From Frondihabitans sucicola (GTDB taxonomy: Bacteria; Actinomycetota; Actinomycetes; Actinomycetales; Microbacteriaceae), in assembly GCF_030296615.1 (NCBI RefSeq), contig NZ_AP027732.1, forward strand, positions 2,294,001 to 2,358,000: a stretch of DNA of 64,000 nucleotides, written 5' to 3'. The notes under the pieces are model-generated. The model made no database searches, had not been told where the DNA came from, and saw nothing but the letters and a program-made list of their open reading frames with translations. Each line of letters starts with the position of its first letter. Positions within the stretch are counted from its first letter, which is position 1. Below, one piece after another: positions 8,774 through 16,789 of this stretch. A program made the position numbers and the translations under genes.

Positions 8774-10471
8774 TCAGGATCGTCGCTCAGGCGGATTTCG
8801 CACCGGCGCACCCGCCCACCGGCTCAGAGCGGCGGTGAGGCCGATGCCGGCCTCGGTGGGGTCGGTGGCTTCGGTCGCCCAGGCGATGATGCCGTCGGGC
8901 CGGACCAGCAGGCCGGTCAGCGTCCGATAGGCGTCGGGGCACGCGACTGTCGCTGCGTCCTCGATGACGGTCGACACGCGCTCCGGCCAGCCGTCCGCGA
9001 TCCTGGTGAGGTTTCCCTTCAGGCGGTCGATCAGGACGAAGCTCGCGGTGTGGAAGTGGTCGGCGAGCCGGCCGCCGTCGGTGAGCGGCGCATCGCCGAC
9101 GAGCCGGCCGACGAGCGCGTGGCAGGGCTCCACGCCCGTGGCGGCCTCCGGTGCGACGTCGTACCGTTGGGCGACGCCGACGGTCGCGAGGACCAGGTGG
9201 GTCGTCGTGGTCGTGTTCGACAGGAGATCCTGTTGCACGATGCGGCGCAGCTGGATCGTCTTGTCGTCGCCCCGCATCAGGGCGACCTGGGCGCGAGTCC
9301 AGTCCAGAACCTGAGCGCCGATGGGGTGTCGCTCGGTGGAGTAGCTGTCCAGCAGTCCCTCGGGCGCCCAGCCGTTGACGGTCGCAGCGAGTTTCCAGCC
9401 GAGGTTGATCGCGTCGCCGGCGCCGAGGTTGAGGCCCTGCCCGCTGAACGGCGAGTGCACGTGCGCCGCATCTCCGGCGAGGAGGACGCGGCCGGCGCGG
9501 TAGGTCGTGGCCTGTCGGGCGTTGTCGGTCCACCGGGTCGCAGAGCCGTGGATGGCGCGGACGGTGACGTCGCGACCGGTCACCAGTCGGATGCTGGCCT
9601 GGAGCTCCTCCGTCGTCACCGGCTCGTCACGGACCGCCCGGTCGGGGGCACCCGTGAATTGGACGGTGAGAATTCGGCCCGGGATGGGCCCGAGGCAGTA
9701 CACCCCGGTGGGCGTGTGGTTCCAGCCCCGGCCGAGACCCTCGGTGCCTTCCAGATCGGCGATGGCCTGGTAGCCCGTGATCTCCGGGTCCGTGCCGACG
9801 AAATCGATGCCGGCCAGCCGGCGGATCCTGCTGCGCCCGCCGTCGGCCCCGACGACCCACGCGACGCGAATCGGGCAGCGACTGGTCGTGAGCGTCATCC
9901 CCGTCTCGTGCCCCTGGTCGTCGACGACGGACTGCATGCCCGTCACGTCGACGCCGCGCGCGACCTCGACTCCGAGGGCTGCGGCATGTGCTCCGAGCAG
10001 CGCTTCGACCTCGCTCTGTCGCACCATCGTGGAGCCGGCGGCCCCCGAGTGAGCGGCGATCTCGGGATCGGTCTGGTCGACGAGGTCGGGACGGAAGAAC
10101 ATCCCGGCGAAGTGACCCGTGCTGGGAAATGTGGGGCGTCCGTCGACTGCGGACGGACCGCCGGTCGGCGGCAGGGAGGTGCCGTTGGCGGCAGCGAACG
10201 CCCGGAGCTCCTCGAAGAACCGTTGTTGCGCGGCCTCTGCAGCCGGGCGCAGTCCACGACGGTCCAGGATCTCGGCCGTCGCCACAGTGATCGACCCCGC
10301 CTTGATCGTCGGATCTGGTGATTCGTGCCGGTCCAGCACGACGACGCTGACCCCGGCCGTGGCGAGCTCGGCCGCGACGAGGAGCCCGGTCGGCCCGGCG
10401 CCGATGACACCGACCTGGTAGTCGACGTCGGCGACCGCTTCGAGCGGAGGGATGCTGCTGTCGGACGTCAC
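8774..10471 (-). CDS. FAD-dependent aromatic monooxygenase (class A, Rox/PgaE type)
   Basis: 565 residues. The FAD-binding Rossmann start is GVIGAGPTGLLVAAELATAG; the second FAD contact is GDAAHVHSPFSGQGLNLGAG, and a thioredoxin-like C-terminal domain follows from about residue 400, as in polyketide and rifampicin hydroxylases. It should use NAD(P)H and O2 to hydroxylate a large aromatic substrate. It starts at GTG behind GAGGAGG. Its promoter overlaps an exact tetO-type palindrome and faces a TetR repressor, so substrate and inducer may be the same compound, possibly a tetracycline-like polyketide. Confidence 0.85.
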   Translation of the reverse strand: MTSDSSIPPLEAVADVDYQVGVIGAGPTGLLVAAELATAGVSVVVLDRHESPDPTIKAGSITVATAEILDRRGLRPAAEAAQQRFFEELRAFAAANGTSLPPTGGPSAVDGRPTFPSTGHFAGMFFRPDLVDQTDPEIAAHSGAAGSTMVRQSEVEALLGAHAAALGVEVARGVDVTGMQSVVDDQGHETGMTLTTSRCPIRVAWVVGADGGRSRIRRLAGIDFVGTDPEITGYQAIADLEGTEGLGRGWNHTPTGVYCLGPIPGRILTVQFTGAPDRAVRDEPVTTEELQASIRLVTGRDVTVRAIHGSATRWTDNARQATTYRAGRVLLAGDAAHVHSPFSGQGLNLGAGDAINLGWKLAATVNGWAPEGLLDSYSTERHPIGAQVLDWTRAQVALMRGDDKTIQLRRIVQQDLLSNTTTTTHLVLATVGVAQRYDVAPEAATGVEPCHALVGRLVGDAPLTDGGRLADHFHTASFVLIDRLKGNLTRIADGWPERVSTVIEDAATVACPDAYRTLTGLLVRPDGIIAWATEATDPTEAGIGLTAALSRWAGAPVRNPPERRS

Positions 10472-10513
10472 GGCGTCCTCCTCAAAAACTATCGGTGAAT
10501 GGGAACTTCGCCA

Positions 10514-10542
10514 TCATCAGCTATCACTGATAGTTTTGTCAA
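10514..10542 (-). promoter_or_regulatory. Promoter of the monooxygenase with tetO-type operator
   Basis: On the minus strand TTGACA (10542-10537) and GATGAT (10518-10513) form a -35/-10 pair with an 18-bp spacer. Inside the spacer lies CTATCACTGATAG (10521-10533), a perfect palindrome with the half-site and one-base centre of classical tetO. A degraded second site, CTATCGGTGAATG, starts at 10489. Repressor bound here would block the monooxygenase promoter and probably tetR too. Confidence 0.75.
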
Positions 10543-11130
10543 ATGGTCAAAATCAATCGAGACGTCGTGATCGGTGAAGCGCTCGAACTGCTCGACGAGG
10601 TCGGCCTCGACGCCGTGAGCACGAGGCGGCTCGCTCAGCGGCTCGGTGTCGAGCAGCCCTCGCTGTATTGGCATTTCCGCAAGAAGAGCGACCTCCTCAG
10701 CGGGATGGCCCAGGCGGCGATGCTCGGGCATGCCGAGGCACCGCTCCCCGACGACTCCGACGAGTGGCAGGCGTGGTTCGTGGAGAACTACCGCAGCTTC
10801 CGGCTCACCCTCCTGCACCACCGAGACGGCGCGCGACTCCACGCCGGCCTCCTTCCCGGACAAGCCGACTACGAGCGGATCCTGCTCAAACAAGCCTTCC
10901 TGGTCGCGTCAGGAGTCCCGGTGAGAGACGCTCAGATGGCCATGCTCGCCGCGAGTCGCTTCACGGTGGGCAGCGTCCTCGAAGAACAGGCCGACCCCGA
11001 GAGCGACCTCGGAGAGCGAGCGGCCGTGGAGCTCGGGGCGCCCAGGATCGATCACGAATCAGCTTTCGAGGACGGGCTCAGGCTGATCGTCGAGGGCCTT
11101 CGCGCGCGGGTCGAGAAGGAACCGGGATAG
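10543..11130 (+). CDS. TetR repressor of the tetracycline-responsive subfamily
   Basis: 195 residues. The helix-turn-helix (STRRLAQRLGVEQPSLYWHF, residues 27-45) is very close to that of the tetracycline repressor. HRDGARLH at 93-100 matches the inducer-binding HRDGAxxH stretch, with His100 at the position that binds Mg-tetracycline in TetR. The operator 10 bp upstream of the start codon has the tetO core. I infer that it represses itself and the divergent monooxygenase and responds to a tetracycline-like ligand. No ribosome-binding site is seen before the ATG, so the mRNA may be leaderless. Confidence 0.85.
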   Translation: MVKINRDVVIGEALELLDEVGLDAVSTRRLAQRLGVEQPSLYWHFRKKSDLLSGMAQAAMLGHAEAPLPDDSDEWQAWFVENYRSFRLTLLHHRDGARLHAGLLPGQADYERILLKQAFLVASGVPVRDAQMAMLAASRFTVGSVLEEQADPESDLGERAAVELGAPRIDHESAFEDGLRLIVEGLRARVEKEPG

Positions 11131-11139
11131 TTCGGGGCG

Positions 11140-11228
11140 TCAGCCCTTGAGGCGCATCACGACCGCGGCGGCGATCTGGTCGACGACGTGCGGATATCGC
11201 CGGACGCCTTCTCCTGACGTCGCCGGGG
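11140..11228 (-). pseudogene. Possible C-terminal gene remnant
   Basis: Downstream of the acetyltransferase on the same strand, one frame reads about 27 codons ending GVRRYPHVVDQIAAAVVMRL-KG-stop (stop at 11140-11142). It looks like the genuine end of a cytoplasmic protein but has no start, and its frame is not that of the acetyltransferase. It may be a decayed gene end. Confidence 0.25.
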
Positions 11229-11756
11229 TCAGGTCCGTTCGTCGCGCAGGATGCTGAAGATCTCGGAGTCTCGCCATCCCTCGGCGAGACGGTGGGTGTG
11301 GCGCAACCTGCCCTCGTAGGTCATGCCGATCCGGCGAAGGATTTTCGCCGAGGCACCATTGCGGGGGTCGCAGGTCGCTTCAACGCGTTCGACCCCGAGA
11401 GTGTCGAACGCCCGGGAGACGAGCAGCTCTCCGATGGCCGAACCGATGCCCCGCCCCCAGAGGGCGACGTCCACCGCGTACGAGATCTCTGCGCGATGGG
11501 AGCTGTGGATCCTGAGCTCGCCAAGACCGGTGACGAAACGGTGAGCATCCTCGGCAACCCAGATCCATCTCGACTGAGGGCGGGTCTCCCATGCCGAGAG
11601 GGCGTGGTCGACGAAGGCCGCGGTGTCTGCTTCGGTATTGGGCCCCCAGGGCTGAAACACGGAGGCTTTCGGGTTGGCGGCCCACTCGTGAATTCGCGGT
11701 GCGTCGGAGGGTCGAATCGGCCGCAACGTCAGGTCTTTCGCCTCGACGTGTTGCAT
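11229..11756 (-). CDS. GNAT-family N-acetyltransferase (RimJ/RimL type)
   Basis: 175 residues starting MQHVEAKDLTLRPIRPSDA, the usual opening of RimJ-like acetyltransferases. The acetyl-CoA loop is WGRGIGSAIGELLVSRAF, followed by RVEATCDPRNGASAKILRRIGMTYEGRLR, the conserved motif B region. It should transfer acetyl from acetyl-CoA to an amine, possibly a protein N terminus; the substrate cannot be told. The ATG at 11756 is chosen because the frame upstream enters the divergent HAD gene's leader. Confidence 0.85.
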   Translation of the reverse strand: MQHVEAKDLTLRPIRPSDAPRIHEWAANPKASVFQPWGPNTEADTAAFVDHALSAWETRPQSRWIWVAEDAHRFVTGLGELRIHSSHRAEISYAVDVALWGRGIGSAIGELLVSRAFDTLGVERVEATCDPRNGASAKILRRIGMTYEGRLRHTHRLAEGWRDSEIFSILRDERT

Positions 11757-11832
11757 GGCCCACAGCCTAGGCGCCCCAGGGATTCGGGGACGTACGAGCG
11801 CCGTCGGCGGAGCCGCCCGTAAACTCAGCCGG

Positions 11833-12540
11833 GTGATAACCGCGAGCGCCATCGTCTTCGATCTCGACGGAACCCTGTTCGACCATGCGACGTCGGCGCG
11901 GCGGGGCCTTCGCGCGTGGCTGGCGTCAGCGGGCGTCGAGTCGACCAGCGACCTGGAGGCCGCGTGGTTCGCCGCGGAAGCCAAGCATTTTCGGTCGTGG
12001 CGTGACGGGGTCGTCACGTGGAGCGAGCAGCGTCGCCTGCGGCTCCGGGAGTTCCTGCCCTTGATCGGCGACACTGCAGGCTCTGACGACGACCTCGACG
12101 CCGCCTTCGAAGACGGTTACCTTGCCGCGTATCAACGATCGTGGGTCGGGTTCGATGACGTGGACGAGGGTCTCTCCGAGCTCGCTGCCCTCGGGTTTCC
12201 TTTCGCCGTTCTGACGAACGGCAGTGAGCAGCAGCAGCGGGACAAGCTCGCGCACCTCGGCCTGCAGGATCGACTCGGCCCTCTCTTCACAGCGGAGAAG
12301 CTCGGTGTCGCCAAACCGAAACCCCAAGCGTTTCACGCGGTGTGCTCGGCGTTGGGCCTGCCGCCGCACGAGGTCCTCTACGTGGGCGACGAGTACGAGA
12401 CCGATGTCGAGGCGTCCCGCGCGGCTGGGCTGCAGGCGATCCACCTCGACCGCACCGGACCTCGATCGTCTCCCAGCGACGATCGGGTCGAGACGCTGGC
12501 CGAACTGGCGCGCGTCGTCACCCGCGGGGATCTCCGGTAG
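11833..12540 (+). CDS. HAD-superfamily hydrolase
   Basis: 235 residues with all four HAD motifs: nucleophile DLDGTLFDH, motif II LTNGS, motif III lysine in GVAKPKPQAF, and motif IV VGDEYETDVEASRAAG. The helical cap makes it a class I phosphatase, near the YjjG/pyrophosphatase PpaX groups. The GTG at 11833 puts the nucleophile at about residue 10, as expected. Its TAG stop overlaps a TAGAAT box that may be the -10 of the following short transcript. Confidence 0.85.
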   Translation: MITASAIVFDLDGTLFDHATSARRGLRAWLASAGVESTSDLEAAWFAAEAKHFRSWRDGVVTWSEQRRLRLREFLPLIGDTAGSDDDLDAAFEDGYLAAYQRSWVGFDDVDEGLSELAALGFPFAVLTNGSEQQQRDKLAHLGLQDRLGPLFTAEKLGVAKPKPQAFHAVCSALGLPPHEVLYVGDEYETDVEASRAAGLQAIHLDRTGPRSSPSDDRVETLAELARVVTRGDLR

Positions 12541-12556
12541 AATGACCGAAAGAAAT

Positions 12557-12583
12557 CCTCCACCGTTCGGTGGAGGTTTTTTT
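12557..12583 (+). terminator. Intrinsic terminator, possible attenuator
   Basis: An 8-bp stem CCTCCACC/GGTGGAGG with GTTC loop (12557-12576) is followed by seven Ts. It ends only two bases before the ATG of the next gene (12586). A TAGAAT box at 12538-12543 lies just before it, so the hairpin may terminate HAD transcripts or attenuate transcription into the acetyltransferase. Confidence 0.85.
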
Positions 12584-12585
12584 GT

Positions 12586-13086
12586 ATGACGCCTTCCTCT
12601 TCGCTCACCATCTCCCTCGCCACCGAGTCGCACCGAGTCGTTCTCGAACGGCTCTGGACGATGTTCCGCCACGACATGTCGGCCTACTCCGGCACGCTCC
12701 CTGACGAGAACGGTGGATTTCGTCAGGAGCGACTCGACAACGCTCTGACCAGAGATGGGTGGGACGGCTACCTGATCGGTCTGAAGTCGCGGCCGGTGGG
12801 TCTCTGCATCGTTCGCCACGTGGGCTCAGCGGAGCAGATCATCAGCAGCTTCTTCCTCGTGAACCCGGCACGCCGCTCCGGCCATGGACGCGCCGCGGTC
12901 CGCGCCGTGATGAATCGGCACCGAGGGCACTGGGCTGTGGCGTTCCACGAGGCCAACACGGCAGCGGCCGCTTTCTGGCGAACCATCGCTGCCGAGGCCG
13001 ATCCTGCTTGGACGATCGAGGAGGCCGATGCGCCGGGTCGCCCAGACCTGCCGCGCGACTCGTGGATCCGCTTCCGTGTCCTGTGA
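12586..13086 (+). CDS. GNAT-family acetyltransferase
   Basis: 166 residues. The fold is recognisable from the strand GLCIVRHV, the beta-bulge SSFFLVNPARRSGHGRAAV (acetyl-CoA loop RRSGHG) and the later HEANTAAAAFWRTIA helix. The start codon directly follows a terminator T-run and lacks a ribosome-binding site, so either translation is leaderless or the ATG at 12661 (MFRHDMSAYSG) is used. The substrate is unknown. Confidence 0.75.
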   Translation: MTPSSSLTISLATESHRVVLERLWTMFRHDMSAYSGTLPDENGGFRQERLDNALTRDGWDGYLIGLKSRPVGLCIVRHVGSAEQIISSFFLVNPARRSGHGRAAVRAVMNRHRGHWAVAFHEANTAAAAFWRTIAAEADPAWTIEEADAPGRPDLPRDSWIRFRVL

Positions 13087-13168
13087 CGGAAGCCTCACCA
13101 TTCGGCCAGGATCACGTTGGTGCGGCATTCAACGGAGCCCGACCGTCAGGCTCAGAGGCGCCGTGTCC

Positions 13169-13207
13169 GGGTGGGTACCGCCTCTTCTGGAAGGGGCGCT
13201 ACCCACC
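13169..13207. repeat. Intergenic inverted repeat
   Basis: GGTGGGTA (13170-13177) pairs with TACCCACC (13200-13207), extended after one mismatch by CGCC/GGCG. It lies in the 254-bp gap between the acetyltransferase and the convergent 2H phosphoesterase, so it may serve as a terminator, though no T-run follows. Nothing else is seen in this gap. Confidence 0.45.
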
Positions 13208-13340
13208 GGCGCGACCCACGGACTGAGGAACGCGGCCCGAGGACTCAGGAGGGTGGCCCGAGAACTCACGCCGCACTCAACCGAGGACGCTGGGCTGTCG
13301 CAGTCAAAGGGAGGTCGACTCTCCGCGAGTTGTTCGGCCC

Positions 13341-13811
13341 TCACACGAGGTCGACGGCGCGGAGGCGCTGGCCGACCGACCCTCGCAACGACACCAGAGT
13401 CAGCGCCCTGATCGTCAAGACATCCGCCTCGTGAACGTCTGCCGCGGGACCGATCGTGGCGTGCGGACGGTAGCCCCCATCCCAGGACGAAGGCGCGGCC
13501 GCCACGAAGCCCGGCATGCGTCGCAGCCGAGCTGCAAGCTCTTGGTGCACCTGATGGAAGACCGGGTGGGAGGCGAGGAGCACCGGGATGTCTCGTCCTG
13601 GGCCGAATCCGTCGCCCGGACCGAGGCCGACCGAGAAAGCGCCGACGTCGGCTGCTACCGACTCGAGTACCGTCGCCACCGAGGAGTCGTGCCCGTCATC
13701 GACGCGGAAGTTGCCCGCAACCGTGACGTGGACGGGCCAACGGTTTCGCTCGACGACAGCCGGGAGGTGCACCGGAGTCGCCACGATCACGAGCAGCCGG
13801 TCCGCTTCCAC
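13341..13811 (-). CDS. 2H phosphoesterase (2'-5' RNA ligase-like)
   Basis: 156 residues with the two defining histidine motifs, HVTVAG at about residue 28 and HATIGP at about 116, which together hold the catalytic HxT pair. Members hydrolyse 2',3'-cyclic phosphates or act as RNA ligases/cyclic phosphodiesterases; the short length suits a phosphodiesterase. The gene starts at GTG 13811, divergent from an exported protein. Confidence 0.75.
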   Translation of the reverse strand: MEADRLLVIVATPVHLPAVVERNRWPVHVTVAGNFRVDDGHDSSVATVLESVAADVGAFSVGLGPGDGFGPGRDIPVLLASHPVFHQVHQELAARLRRMPGFVAAAPSSWDGGYRPHATIGPAADVHEADVLTIRALTLVSLRGSVGQRLRAVDLV

Positions 13812-13924
13812 AAAACGAGACTAGCCGCCCGTTCCGGACGGACCGCGGGCCCGAACCGGGTTTCCCATCGAATTCGTCCCGAAGACGGATACCGCACCGC
13901 ACTGCTCTCTGTCACGCTGACCAC

Positions 13925-14350
13925 GTGCGGAGAAGAGTCGTCGTCGTCGCCGCGGCCGTGCTCCTGGTCGGCGGTGTCTCGGGGGCTCTTGTCCACCACC
14001 TTCGAGCACCGCGGGGCCCGATACCCGTAGCGTCCACCCCCGTGGCGACGGTGGCAGCGACGTACCTCGCCGCCGCGAAGAACCAGGACTGCGGTCTGAC
14101 TCGCGCATTGGCTGCGAAGGACGGCACCTGGTCGTGGTGCAGCGACCCGCGCCTCCTGAGCTACACCGACGTCGGTCGTCCCTTTGCCGTGGGCAAGCAC
14201 AGCTCACCGGTTCCGCAGGAGTGCGTCCGCTTCACGATGACGACCACCGGCAGCAGTGACGGCAGCATGCCGGTCGGCGAAGAGCCCTGGAGCCTCTGCT
14301 TCGTCCACGCGGCCGAGGGCTGGCGCCTCTACGACCAAGGGCAAGGGTGA
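13925..14350 (+). CDS. Exported or membrane-anchored small protein
   Basis: 141 residues from a GTG start. A basic MRRR start and one hydrophobic helix (residues 5-25) predict a signal or anchor. The exported part has four cysteines (DCGLT, WCSDP, ECVRF, LCFVH), which could form two disulfides, and a pattern like small actinobacterial NTF2-like or DUF4878-type domains (YLAAAKNQDCGLTRAL). Function unknown. Confidence 0.6.
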   Translation: MRRRVVVVAAAVLLVGGVSGALVHHLRAPRGPIPVASTPVATVAATYLAAAKNQDCGLTRALAAKDGTWSWCSDPRLLSYTDVGRPFAVGKHSSPVPQECVRFTMTTTGSSDGSMPVGEEPWSLCFVHAAEGWRLYDQGQG

Positions 14351-14463
14351 CGAAGCCAGGAAACCGTCCCCGAGCGCTCGGCTCATCGACTCGGAGCCGG
14401 CGATGCCTCGAGGTCCCGGAGTGCGCGGCGCTCGGGCATGGGACGCTAGCCGAATGACCACCG

Positions 14464-14628
14464 ATGAAGACACGCAATCCTCGCCGCATGCGGCGCGAAC
14501 TGTATGGCGTTCGTGATTCCTTGCACCGCGACTTCGGGTGGATCGACGGGATCGGATTCGCGCTCCTGGCCGACGAATGGATGGCCGCGCGGAAACCGGC
14601 ATCGGCGCCTACGGCAGTCGATGACTGA
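14464..14628 (+). CDS. Hypothetical small protein, 54 residues
   Basis: A short frame from ATG 14464 to TGA 14626. It begins MKTRNPRRMRRELYGVRDSL and continues with FGWIDGIGFALLADEWMAAR, a basic N terminus and an amphipathic helix. Composition looks protein-like, but there is no clear ribosome-binding site. It lies in the 14351-14904 stretch, which has no larger gene. Confidence 0.3.
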   Translation: MKTRNPRRMRRELYGVRDSLHRDFGWIDGIGFALLADEWMAARKPASAPTAVDD

Positions 14629-14681
14629 TTCGAGCGTAGGATCGCGTCACATCGGAGAGAAATCCACACGGGAGGGCTCGC

Positions 14682-14837
14682 ATGCGATGGATAGCTGTCG
14701 GCAGACATGTCGCGGGCGTCGTCGTGTCCACCCTCGGTCATCTGGCCAGTGCAGTGACCGCTGCGCAATCCGGCGCCGTGCCGCCGACGGCCGGCGCGGA
14801 TCCGACCTTCGCCAAGCGGGACGAGTACCGCCCGTAA
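14682..14837 (+). CDS. Hypothetical small protein, 51 residues, possibly exported
   Basis: The frame runs from ATG 14682 to TAA 14835 with a good GGGAGG ribosome-binding site seven bases upstream. The sequence starts MRWIAVGRHVAGVVVSTLGH, a possible signal or membrane helix, and ends FAKRDEYRP. With the preceding small frame it accounts for the 14351-14904 interval. Confidence 0.4.
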   Translation: MRWIAVGRHVAGVVVSTLGHLASAVTAAQSGAVPPTAGADPTFAKRDEYRP

Positions 14838-14904
14838 AAGCCGCCGACGCAGTCTGATCGACGGAGAGGGTCCGCGCGGCAGCGGCGACCGCACCGCGCC
14901 CGCA

Positions 14905-15762
14905 CTAGGCGTCGTCGACAGCGTTCCCGGCAGCACCTGGGAGCGAGTCCCCGGCCGCGTCCGCGCCCGCATCACCGCCATCCGCGTCCGCCACGGCCCG
15001 CGCCCGCACGTTGAGCACATGTTCGCGCATCGCTTCGGTCGCGGCCCCCGGCACGCCCGAGCGGAAGGCGGTGACGATGCGGCCGTGCTCGACCAGGGCC
15101 TCGGCGACGTCGATGTGGTGGCGCAGGACGGTCTGGCGCATGCGGTGCACGTGGGCGCTGAGGCTCTCGGAGAGCTCGAGCAGGAATCGGTTGCCGCAGT
15201 TCTCGAAGATGACGCGGTGGAAGGCCCAGTCGGCGTCGAAGTACTCGCGGAAGACGGACACCGGTACGTCGCCGGCCTCGGCGGCCCGGAGGAGGCGATC
15301 ACCCAGGATCGCGTGGCGGTCTTCCGCCAGCGAGAGGGGCGTGAGCAGAGACGAGGCGGTGACGGCGGCTCGTTCGGCGGCACTCGTCTCGAGCACGAGT
15401 CGCGCGTCGAAGAGCTCTTCCATCTGGCCTCGGTCGAGCGGGGGAGCGACGCGGTAGCCCTTCAGGGCCTCGCGCGTCACGAGGCCGGTGCGCTCGAGCT
15501 GCACCAGCGCTTCGCGCACCGGCGTCGGCGAGAGCCGCAGGCGCTTGGCCAACGCGTCGATGGTCAGCCGCTCGCCCGGGGTCACGACGCCGTCGAGGAT
15601 GAGATCGAGCAGGACCGCGTAGACCCGGTCGCGGAGCCCGCTGCGGTCGACGGTGGCGGAAACCGCGGAAACCGCGGAAACCGCGGAAGCCGCGGTAGCC
15701 GCAGAAACCGCGGAAGCCGCAGAAACCGCGGGAGCAGCAGGCGATACAGGGGTCTCTGGCAT
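14905..15762 (-). CDS. FadR-type GntR transcriptional regulator A
   Basis: 285 residues from the ATG at 15762. The winged helix-turn-helix (LSPTPVREALVQLERTGLVT) is at about 75-95, followed by a FadR/FCD all-helical ligand domain with the metal-ligand pattern (DADWAFHRVIFE, HVHRMRQTVLRHH, EHGRIVTAF). The first 40 residues are an Ala-Val-Ser-rich tail encoded by a 9-bp tandem repeat. It follows the ABC importer on the same strand by 65 bp and probably regulates sugar-acid use. Regulator C at 25529 is a close paralogue. Confidence 0.85.
   Translation of the reverse strand: MPETPVSPAAPAVSAASAVSAATAASAVSAVSAVSATVDRSGLRDRVYAVLLDLILDGVVTPGERLTIDALAKRLRLSPTPVREALVQLERTGLVTREALKGYRVAPPLDRGQMEELFDARLVLETSAAERAAVTASSLLTPLSLAEDRHAILGDRLLRAAEAGDVPVSVFREYFDADWAFHRVIFENCGNRFLLELSESLSAHVHRMRQTVLRHHIDVAEALVEHGRIVTAFRSGVPGAATEAMREHVLNVRARAVADADGGDAGADAAGDSLPGAAGNAVDDA
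15656..15736. repeat. 9-bp minisatellite within gntR A
   Basis: Nine in-frame units of the type GCGGAAACC, with variants GCGGAAGCC, GCGGTAGCC, GCAGAAACC and GCGGGAGCA, encode the Ala/Val/Ser-rich N-terminal tail of regulator A. The period is a multiple of three, so unit gain or loss would change only tail length. Confidence 0.85.
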
Positions 15763-15826
15763 GGGTGACCACGGTACCGCGCCAGAGCGCGACACCGGCC
15801 GGACGCCGCCGGAACTCACGACGAAC

Positions 15827-16789
15827 CTACTTCAGACTTCCGACGCTGAGCCCACCCTGCCAGTACCGCTGCAGCAGCAGGAACGACACCACGAGCGGGA
15901 TGATCGAGATCAGCGAACCGACGACGATGAGGGGGAACAGCGGCGTGTCGGTCGCGCCGTTGGAGTTGGCGAGGCTCTGCCACTGGCCGATGCCGACCGT
16001 GACCGGGTAGAGCTTCTCGCTCGACAGCACCGTCAGCGGCAGGAAGTAGTTGTTCCAGGTGGCGACGACGCTGAGCAGGAGCACGGTCACCACCGCCGGC
16101 CGCAGCAGCGGCAGCGCGACCTGCACGAAGGTGCGGAGTTCGCCCGCTCCGTCGACCCGGGCGGCGTCGAGGAGCTCCGTCGGCACCGCGTCCGTCGCGT
16201 AGACCTGCATCAGGTAGACGCCGAACGGGCTCAGGAGCGAAGGCAGGATCACCGACCAGACGGTGTCGATGAGGTGGAACTGGGCCATGAGCAGGAAGGT
16301 CGGGATGACCAGCGCGGTGAGCGGCACCATGACCGACCCCAGGAGCAGGGCCAGCGAGATCCTGCGCCCTCGGAAAGCGAATTTGGCGAACCCGTAGCCG
16401 GCCAGGACGGCGAGCACGGTGGCTCCGACGCCGCCGGTCAGCGCGTAGAGGAACGAGTTGCCCAGCCAGCGCCAATAGATGCCGCCGTTGTACGTGAAGA
16501 GCTGTTTGACGTTGTCGAACAGGGCGAACGTCTTGTCGAACCAGAGCGCTCCGCCCGTGCCGGAGAAGAGGCCGTGAGAGTCCTTCGTGCTCGCGACGAT
16601 GAGCCACCACAGCGGGAGCAGGAAGTAGACGATCAGGATCACGAGGAACGCGTGGGCGAGCACGTTGCGTCCTGCTCCGGGCCGCCCGCCTGCGGAGGAG
16701 GATCGGCGAGTGGTTCCGCGACGGGCGGCACGCGCCGGTGCGGCCTCCTGATCGCGGACGGGGCGGACGCTGGCAGTCGAGCTGGACAT
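15827..16789 (-). CDS. Sugar ABC transporter permease (MalG/CUT1 type)
   Basis: 320 residues. Six membrane segments follow a 40-residue cytoplasmic Ala/Arg-rich start. The EAA loop that contacts the ATPase reads ELLDAARVDGAGELRTFVQVALP. It is the last gene of the importer operon; its ATG (16789) overlaps the stop of the upstream permease as ATGA, so translation is coupled. No ATPase gene is in the operon, as is common in actinobacteria that use a shared MsiK-type ATPase. Confidence 0.9.
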   Translation of the reverse strand: MSSSTASVRPVRDQEAAPARAARRGTTRRSSSAGGRPGAGRNVLAHAFLVILIVYFLLPLWWLIVASTKDSHGLFSGTGGALWFDKTFALFDNVKQLFTYNGGIYWRWLGNSFLYALTGGVGATVLAVLAGYGFAKFAFRGRRISLALLLGSVMVPLTALVIPTFLLMAQFHLIDTVWSVILPSLLSPFGVYLMQVYATDAVPTELLDAARVDGAGELRTFVQVALPLLRPAVVTVLLLSVVATWNNYFLPLTVLSSEKLYPVTVGIGQWQSLANSNGATDTPLFPLIVVGSLISIIPLVVSFLLLQRYWQGGLSVGSLK

